Assembly (NCBI GenBank): GCA_022606135.1
Contig: JABYQN010000001.1
Span: forward strand, 4,340,001-4,404,000
Reading direction: 5' to 3'
Length of the DNA: 64,000 bases
DNA from: Fomes fomentarius
Lineage: Eukaryota > Basidiomycota > Agaricomycetes > Polyporales > Polyporaceae
The position numbers and the translations under genes were made by a program. Position 1 is the stretch's first letter. Each line of letters starts with the position of its first letter. The notes under the pieces are model-generated. The model was not told where the DNA came from. It worked only from the letters and a program-made list of their open reading frames with translations, and ran no database searches. Of this stretch, positions 56,261 through 64,000 are shown piece after piece.

Positions 56261-59052
56261 TTAGTGAACGACCGTCACGGTCATGCGCAGCGCCTTTGCG
56301 ATCCCGACAAAGTCAGCCGGAGTCTCCTCCTCCGTGACGCTCACTGCCATCTCCCCAGCACACTCCGGGGGCGGAGATGCCTCGCTCGCAGGTCCCTCTT
56401 GAGCTTGATTCGCTTGAGCTTGATCCGCTTGAAGTGCGCGCCCTGGGATGGACTGGCACCCGCACGGGACGGCGACGGTGACAGTGCGGCCGTCGTCGGA
56501 CTCGGTGAACGTCGGGCCGACGTTGTCCAGGCTGTGGTGATATTTCAACGCAACGGCAGACGAAAGACATCCAGAGTGTCAGTGTCAATGTCAGAGCCAG
56601 AGCCAGAGTCGTCCCAGTATCAGATCAGACAAGCTTGCCACGTTCAGATACATTTACACTCACTTGATGCAGACGCCGACTCCCTTCACGACGTCGTGCA
56701 GCGTCTTGAGCGCGAGCGCGTCGTCGCACGTCACCTTGGGGTCTACAAGGATAGCCCACGTACCGCGGAAAACGACCGTGGCATCGTTCACCTCTCCGCC
56801 GCCATCCTTGCCGGTCTCCGTCTCCGTCTCCGTCTCCTTTTCCTTGCCCTTGTCAGCAAGCAGCAGCACCCCAGACGGGGCGACCCGCAGCCCGTCATCC
56901 TTGTCCTTGTCTTCACCCGCTTTTTCTTTCTCTTTCTCATGCTCCTGTCCGATTTCTGCTTCCGGCTCCGCCGCCGCCACCCCCGTCTTCGCTGGGGAAG
57001 CATTGAGCAACGCCGTCTTCAACGCAGCATACAGCTTCACGCTCGTCTGGTGCTCCTCGGGCTTTGGCGCACGCGAAAGCAACACATATGCAGACTTGAA
57101 CTTGGGCTTTGACGGCGAGGCCGACGCAGATCGTGCGCGGGGCCGCCACTGCAGCGTGGTCATGTCGAGGTAGTACGACGGCGGGGGTACGGCTGATCCG
57201 GATACATGCGCAGATGCAGACGCAGACACAGACGCAGGTGCAGCGGTGCTGTTCGCCCGTGAGCGCGTCCGCGGTTGCGATTGCGACCGACCGCGGCGCT
57301 TTGGCGTCGCCGCTGGGCCTGGTCCGTTGTCGGCATCGGGGTCCTTGAGTGGTTCGGTGTAGTCCGTATAGTCGAACGTCGCGGGCTCCGAGGCGGGGAA
57401 GGTGGTGGGCGGGTTCGGAGCGCTCTTGCGTGGCCGTCCGCGCGGACGCTTAATCGGCGGGGCGACGATGGGGTTCGCTAGAAGTGTGCTACTGGAAGAT
57501 GGCTGTGGTTCCACACTTGGAAGCGCCACACGGGTAAAAGGCCCGGCGGACTGCGTCCTTCGTTCGCGCTCAAGCGTGCTCTTGTTCTTGCTCCCGCGTG
57601 GACGGCCCCGTCCGCGTTTCGGCGGAGGTCCAGAGGAGGAAGCTGGGACGTGGTCCACATGGAGATCTTGCGCTTCCTGCGCTGCTTGGTTCTCCAGTGC
57701 TCGTGCTATCGGGTTGACGTCCACGGAGTCGTATGCGTTCTGGCTAGAAGATGGCAACTGAGTGGTCTTCTGCCGACCGCGAGACACTGAGCGGGCAGCG
57801 TTCGGCCGGGTTTGTCCAGGTTCCGGAAGGGGATGTTTGCGAGGACGACCGCGCGGACGCTTCGCCGGAACCACGCGCGCTGGTTCGTCGCCTGTCGACT
57901 CTTCTTCCTCCTCTGCTTGAGGGTGTCGGCTTGACGTTCCTACCGCGTTCTGTGCACGGACTGTACTCTGTTTCGTGGGCCGACCGCGAGGTCGCTTAGC
58001 TGGGACGAGAAGGGCTACTTCATCATCCGAACTCTCATCTTCCTCTTCCTCTGCCTCAGCAGGCGTAGCTCGACCTCCGGTAGCTGATGGGCGAGTAGGA
58101 CTCGATGCTGCTGACCGCGTTGTTAGATGTGTAGTGCGTGAAACGACCTGAACCGGTACTGCAACGCCACGACCGCGGCCTCGCCCTCGTGGTCTGCCGC
58201 GCTTTCGCTTTGGAGGAGCACTGGGGGTACCTCCTTCTTCTTTCTCGGCCCGCATATGCTTATATGAAGTGGGAGTTGCGCCGACTTCTTCGTGCTGGGC
58301 AGGTGATGCCGAAGCGAATGAATGGTTCAATGCCTCACTGAGAGTCAAGGAGGGACCAGAAGGAGCACGGGGACGTCGCTGAGCGGTTTGAGCCGCGTCT
58401 CCTTCAGACGAGGAGGATGGAGTGGGAATCGCCGCGATAGCCTTAACGATGGAGGGCCGCCCTCTACCAGTTGTAATGCTCGCAGAGGATGGACCAACAG
58501 GAGATGCATCCGAAACAGAGCGCCCACCCATGCGACTCGATGGGTGTGGCACTTCAACATAAACAGTTAAGAATGATTGACGGCGGCGACGGTGGGAGGA
58601 TGAGGGGTTTGGTGCTGGGTTGGAGGGTCCTGCGACGGGTGGCTCCACATCATGTTCCCTCGTCGTCCGCGTCGATTGTTGCGCAGGAGAACCAAATCGA
58701 CGCGTAGTTACGTGTTTGCTTGTCTCTACATCATTTCTCTTGGTTGGAGACCGCTCAGGCGACGAATCACTAGAACCTGGCACGAACGTTAGATGAGAAC
58801 CGACCTGAGCGTACCACACCACCAACTTTCTTCCTCGTCACCGAATCGGTTTGGCTCTTCCGGCGCCGAGCTCGCATAAGATCTCGCACGCTTGTGAGCG
58901 TACGTTTTGAGTACGCGCGCAGATATTGAGGGCGTTCCGAAGACATCCTTGCGCGCAGGGGTAACGGGCTCGGGGTCGGGAACTTCTGGCGAAATCTCTC
59001 GCAGCTTTCGTTTCAAGAGATATGGCGGAGGCTTGCCAATGTATTGCGGCAT
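56261..59052 (-). CDS. AT-hook DNA-binding protein
   Basis: AT-hooks bind the minor groove of AT-rich DNA through a GRP core. At least five are visible in order: KRKRGRPRGRGRGRG, KRPRGRPTK, KRPRGRPRK, KRGRGRPRGSKNK and KRPRGRPRK; a weaker GRGRPS lies earlier. The start at 59050-59052 gives MPQYIGKPPPYLLKRKLREI. An intron near 58780-58820 follows, then one exon of about 700 codons. A last exon (56261 to about 56530) contains SLDNVGPTFTESDDGRTVTV and ends VTVVH at TAA 56261-56263. Regions between the hooks are Ser/Pro/Glu-rich and look disordered. The C-terminal part (LDMTTLQWRPR; VKLYAALKTALLNAS; TWAILVDPKVTCDDALALKT) is more ordered and is not recognised. A nuclear chromatin or transcription role is likely. 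The acidic EHEKEKEKAGEDKDKDD tract is low complexity. Confidence 0.8.
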
Positions 59053-62000
59053 TCTGTGAGAGGGACGGGATGCAAAAGGACAGCTAGTGAGTCGATGTTG
59101 ACAAGAGAGATCATATGGACGTTGTCATACTATGAATCCTGTGGATATGACATTGACTCTGAGTTATGGGTTCTCACGCCTCACGTGACCGCGAGCTCTA
59201 TTCCTTACAGTGTTAGTAAGTTACACTTCGATTCTGCTGTCATTCAATCTTGTAGTGTTGCTGCCGCGCGTCGACAAAACCCAGAAACATCTTCATTGCT
59301 ACTAATAACTTGGAGGTAACAAAGCTTGCTCGAAGTGTTGTCGCTTCGTGTGCCACTCGCCGGTAAGCTGACTTGTCTCTGCAGTGCACGGGAACAGACT
59401 CATGTTCAGTGCGCGATAGGTCCGAGTCATGTATGCGCAGCGGCCATTCAGATCTGAATACCAAGAGAAGTGATTGTATTTGTCGACATGGACGCTCAGG
59501 GGGATTTACGTTTGCTTCCTGTGGCTAGCATCAATCCACGTCACACAGCACCGAAGACATGACATTACGATGAATCGGATGTCATGCGCGAGGTTGCGCC
59601 TGAAATGCGAACCGGACGTGTATGCCTTAAAATGAAACTGAGAGATATTCAGCTTCGGTAGGATACGAAGTGCTAACAGCTTCACGCGCCTGGTGGTGCC
59701 ACTTGGGAGAAGAGTCTCCTGGCAGCTTCACTGTCCTCGTATATCCCACGATATCCACAGCATAGGGCTGCGCCTGTCAAGAAATGCAACGATCCCCGCC
59801 GTCCGAACTCCAGAGAGGCCACGAAAGAGCGCATATACGACCAACCAGCCTGTTGAGGTTGTCGCAGAACGAGAAACTTGGTAGCAGTCTTTTTGCTTGG
59901 GTCGACCGTTGGGGGAAGGGGCAAGGTAGAGGGAGCCGCGCTCAGTCTCGCTTCACAAGTATGTCTATTTACATCCGCTGGCCGTATAGCTCTTACCAAA
60001 CCCACCCTACCCCCCATTTCTTCTCTGGTAGCCTCGAGTCCAACCGCTGAACCGTAAGAAGCCAGTGCCCATATGACCATGCCGGAACAGCCCGCCTGCC
60101 ACCTACTGGGAGGATGTTTGGCCACAACCTCGAGTCTCAAGTACCTACCGGCCTGTATGTAAGTGGTTCATGACGTACTATCCGCATCGTTTGACTAGTC
60201 CGTAGAAAATCTGCCGCGCTTCTTGCCGTCAAGCCGTTCTTCTCCAGCAAGCTTCCGACGCGAAGCCCACATGTGGCATTATCTGGCGCTCAATCTGGTT
60301 GTGCACCCATCTTTCTTCCAGTCGCTCGGAGATTGAGAACCACATAGATGTTGTATGGTATGATTTCTTTCGGCCATCTGTCTAATAAACCGCAGGGTTC
60401 CACCCGTGGATTCTCGCATACCGACCGATGCACACCTCTTCCCCCGGCCCATCTCCAAGGCTTGGAACGGCATCGTAGTAACAACAGGTTACCCGCAAAC
60501 CTTACTTGAAGTGGCCACGTACACCTGACGTTGCACTTTCCCGCTTCGCATGGTGTGCATGGGCTCACAGAATGGGATGCCGATAGCCGACCTTCTTTCT
60601 TTCCCTCTCTGCCACAACCACGAGCTTCTTGCAGGCTTCGGAGCGCTCCGCAGCGCTAACCAGGTTCTTCTCTCGGCTCGTCCCCTATCACGAACCGCTC
60701 TGTTCTATACATATCAAGGCGCTTACTCTCAAGTTACTGCGGCAACCTTTTTGTCTCTGTGAGCGAAAGTGGTTCACCGTAGTGCCGTAATGGGCCCAGA
60801 TTCCGGCGGCATCGGTCCTCGTTATCAATTCGCTGTGCTTTTGCATTCGTGACGTACTCCCCAAGCCCACCGTGTTCCACCCCGGCATAGCAGTCGGAAT
60901 GGCTTCCGTACTCCTTCGCAAGCATGAGAAGACCGTATGTGTTTATAGCAAATTATGCCATGGTGTGATGTAGTACGGTACCGATCGGTGAGTTAATCAT
61001 CCCTGCCTACGAACGCTTCTGCGCGCTTCTATTCCCACTCGTATACTGTATAGGGAGGCGGAAGGATTCGACGGAGGATGTCATACCTCTGCCAGTCCAC
61101 ATCGTCGTCAATAGGAAGCCTGTAGGAAGCATTCACATATGGAGCGTCTGGGCTTCGATGGCTCGGGTTCAATCCCGCAGGGCTGCGGCGGCGTGTGCTC
61201 GTGCTTCAGGATGCCATCCCGCGTCCGGCGCAACCCCGAACTTTGGCTTCAGAGACCCGTGCGTACCCCTTGATTGCAGCCTCCACCTCCGGTCTGGTCT
61301 TTCATGGTCTCGAATGAACGGACTCGGACCCGATCAGATGTCAGTGACTTGAATAGGCAGGCGAGTCGGGTCGGTCACAGTTATGGTGACTTCCGAGTGT
61401 CTCTGCCCGCCCAATCGCCTAATCCCGAGTGGGGGGGATGGCACTGGAGGTGCGGATGGCATCCGGCCTATTGTACGGCGTCGCGCCATCATGAGTTCTC
61501 AGAGTCTCATCCGCCCGCCCCCTTGTATCTTTGTTCCCTTATCGATGGCCAGAGCTTGCTTCTGTCCCATCTACAAATCATGTCGGACCGTGTATGTTCT
61601 CGAAGGTCGAGGCGGCCAGAACGCATTACCATATCGACATATGACGCTAATACTGAGTTCAGCGATGCCTCGATGGACGCTTCGCGTGGCTTCTAAATGG
61701 ACGAACGCGTTCCCTCGACGTGTGCTCTCGCCTGCCGCGCTCGTGCCGAGTGAGTTACATACTCCAGGTGGCTTGGGAGTGCAGCTGGCCAATTTTGGGA
61801 CAATGGCGACATCAGCTGCTGCGTATGGCGGTACAGGGCAGAGTCATCCGAGCAGGCGAACGCCACTCCGTTCGCCCCGTTCTGTCTTGAGGCTCAGCCT
61901 CCATCTACGCAAGAACTAGGCCCGGGGTTCGTGCCGTCGCTCTGATTGGTCCGTGACATTCTGATTTCCCCCTATCATCGAATTTTTGTGGGGGCTCTCC

Positions 62001-63094
62001 CAGCAGCGGCCATCCTCGTAAGTATTTATTACCGTTCCCGGTGACTCTCCCTGTGCAGGTGTATGAATCAAGCTGTGTACTCACGCGCACCCAATAGGGA
62101 CTCAGCTTCTCGGTTACGAGTCAGAATAGCCTGAATGCGTAAATCTTCGTCCTATTGATCGTCTTCCCATTGGCTTTAGGTTTGCTAACGTAGCCACCGG
62201 CGTCCGAGAAGCAGAGAGCGGAAATGGCGGCTGCTCGAGAGACGATGCACTTGCATTCCGTGGGCTTGGTCTGGACGCAAGCAACCACGCTATACGTGAG
62301 TGAGACTGCTTCTTTCTTGTGCCGACGACATAGCAGTGGCTGAATTCTTGGATTCCTTCGCACTTCTAGCCGCTTTTTCTCCTTGACATATCTCAAATCT
62401 GCAGGCGCTCGAGTGTTTGTCCTGGGTCCTTCGCCACCGAAGAAGTCCCGCACACAGGCGTTGCTGCGTGGAATGGCGTGTCGGCATTCTGGAAGGCGTG
62501 AACGCCCATGGCTGTACACGCTCGGCACGCTTTGTGGGCCTTTTGTGGGCCGTCGACGTTTGGTGTGCTCGAGGAGGTCGGCGCGGGGTTCGCAGGCGTG
62601 CTGAAGACGTTGCGGGATGACATCAACACGTGGGTAGCAGAGTGCCCGAATGTCGATTTGGGCTCTCCCGCGCGCAGGGCCTGGAGCGCGGTCTGTGAGG
62701 CAGAAGGCACCCTCGTTCCAGGTGCGGATCCATTAGTGTTGTTCTCCGGTACGAGGATGCGCTCTAGCAGAGATCAATCGTGCTCAAGTTGCTGCCACCG
62801 GCGGCCATCTTCGTCTCGCGGGCTTGTTTCGATTGTGCCTCTGCCCCTGTATATAAGTTTAGCAGCTTGCATGCTCAACGCTACCTGTCTCCAGACTTCT
62901 TCCCGCTCGCTTTCTACACCTGTGTGCAGTCCCGTCTGAAAATACTCCTACCGCGCGTCGATACCCAAGTCTATATCACCATACCACGTGGTAAGTGTGC
63001 GCGTCTATACGACTTTGACGCGTCCGCGCCAATGTTAATCCTTCTCTTCCCTTGCTTCCCGCCACCATCCTCTTTGACTTGACTTGCTACCACC
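59053..63094. other. About 4 kb with no confident gene
   Basis: Many short frames on both strands have no recognisable motif. A 178-codon plus-strand frame at 61383-61919 is Ser/Arg/Pro-rich and not convincing. The best coding candidate is at about 62390-62760 on the plus strand, where one frame reads EEVPHTGVAAWNGVSAFWKA, then a TGA, then FGVLEEVGAGFAGVLKTLRD. An upstream piece reads SEKQRAEMAAARETMHLHSV before a GTGAGTGAG donor near 62297. The opposite strand is also open across 62393-62710. Confidence 0.3.
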
Positions 63095-63985
<891 letters not shown>

Positions 63986-64000
63986 AGGACGCGTGCGCAG

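Overview
The window is nuclear DNA of a filamentous basidiomycete, most likely an Agaricomycete. Genes are compact and broken by many short introns (about 45-80 bases, GT...AG). Most products are fungal or basidiomycete families: two DUF6534-type membrane proteins, an OTT_1508-like deaminase, a Crinkler-type protein, a fungalysin and a jelly-roll transmembrane protein. No bacterial operon structure, rRNA or CRISPR array was seen. Exon models were read by eye from splice signals and family conservation, so most start, stop and family calls are firmer than each splice site.

Layout. 1-5.2 kb: the tail of one gene, a decayed fragment, a conserved small basidiomycete protein (minus) and a secreted aspartic protease (plus). 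5.9-12 kb: DUF6534 protein 1, a GNAT acetyltransferase and the deaminase. 12.2-18.8 kb: BUD32 (KEOPS kinase), a cytochrome P450 and the complex I 9.5 kDa subunit. 19.3-28.5 kb: a broken kinase pseudogene, an EamA/DMT transporter, DUF6534 protein 2 and an intact Crinkler-kinase protein that is the pseudogene's paralog. 28.6-40.4 kb: OMA1, tRNA-Glu, exosome RRP45, a proline-rich-tailed transmembrane protein and an F-box-like protein. 43.3-52 kb: a 2-Cys peroxiredoxin, TRM112, a second identical tRNA-Glu, an M36 fungalysin and adrenodoxin reductase ARH1. 52.5-64 kb: a Tc1/mariner-type MITE, a six-hairpin glycosidase, an AT-hook protein, about 4 kb unassigned and a cyclophilin.

Conserved housekeeping genes (BUD32, NUO-9.5, OMA1, RRP45, PRX, TRM112, ARH1, cyclophilin) alternate with accessory stretches that hold fast-evolving fungal families, decayed copies and small repeats. 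Mitochondrial functions recur: OMA1 quality control, complex I, ARH1 electron transfer and a cyclophilin with a presequence-like N-terminus. Two genes act in tRNA and translation-factor modification (BUD32, TRM112). Secreted hydrolases (aspartic protease, fungalysin, six-hairpin glycosidase) fit a saprotrophic or plant-associated lifestyle. The most unusual signals are the intact/decayed Crinkler-kinase pair, the large deaminase, and a short repeat that lies just upstream of three unrelated genes.
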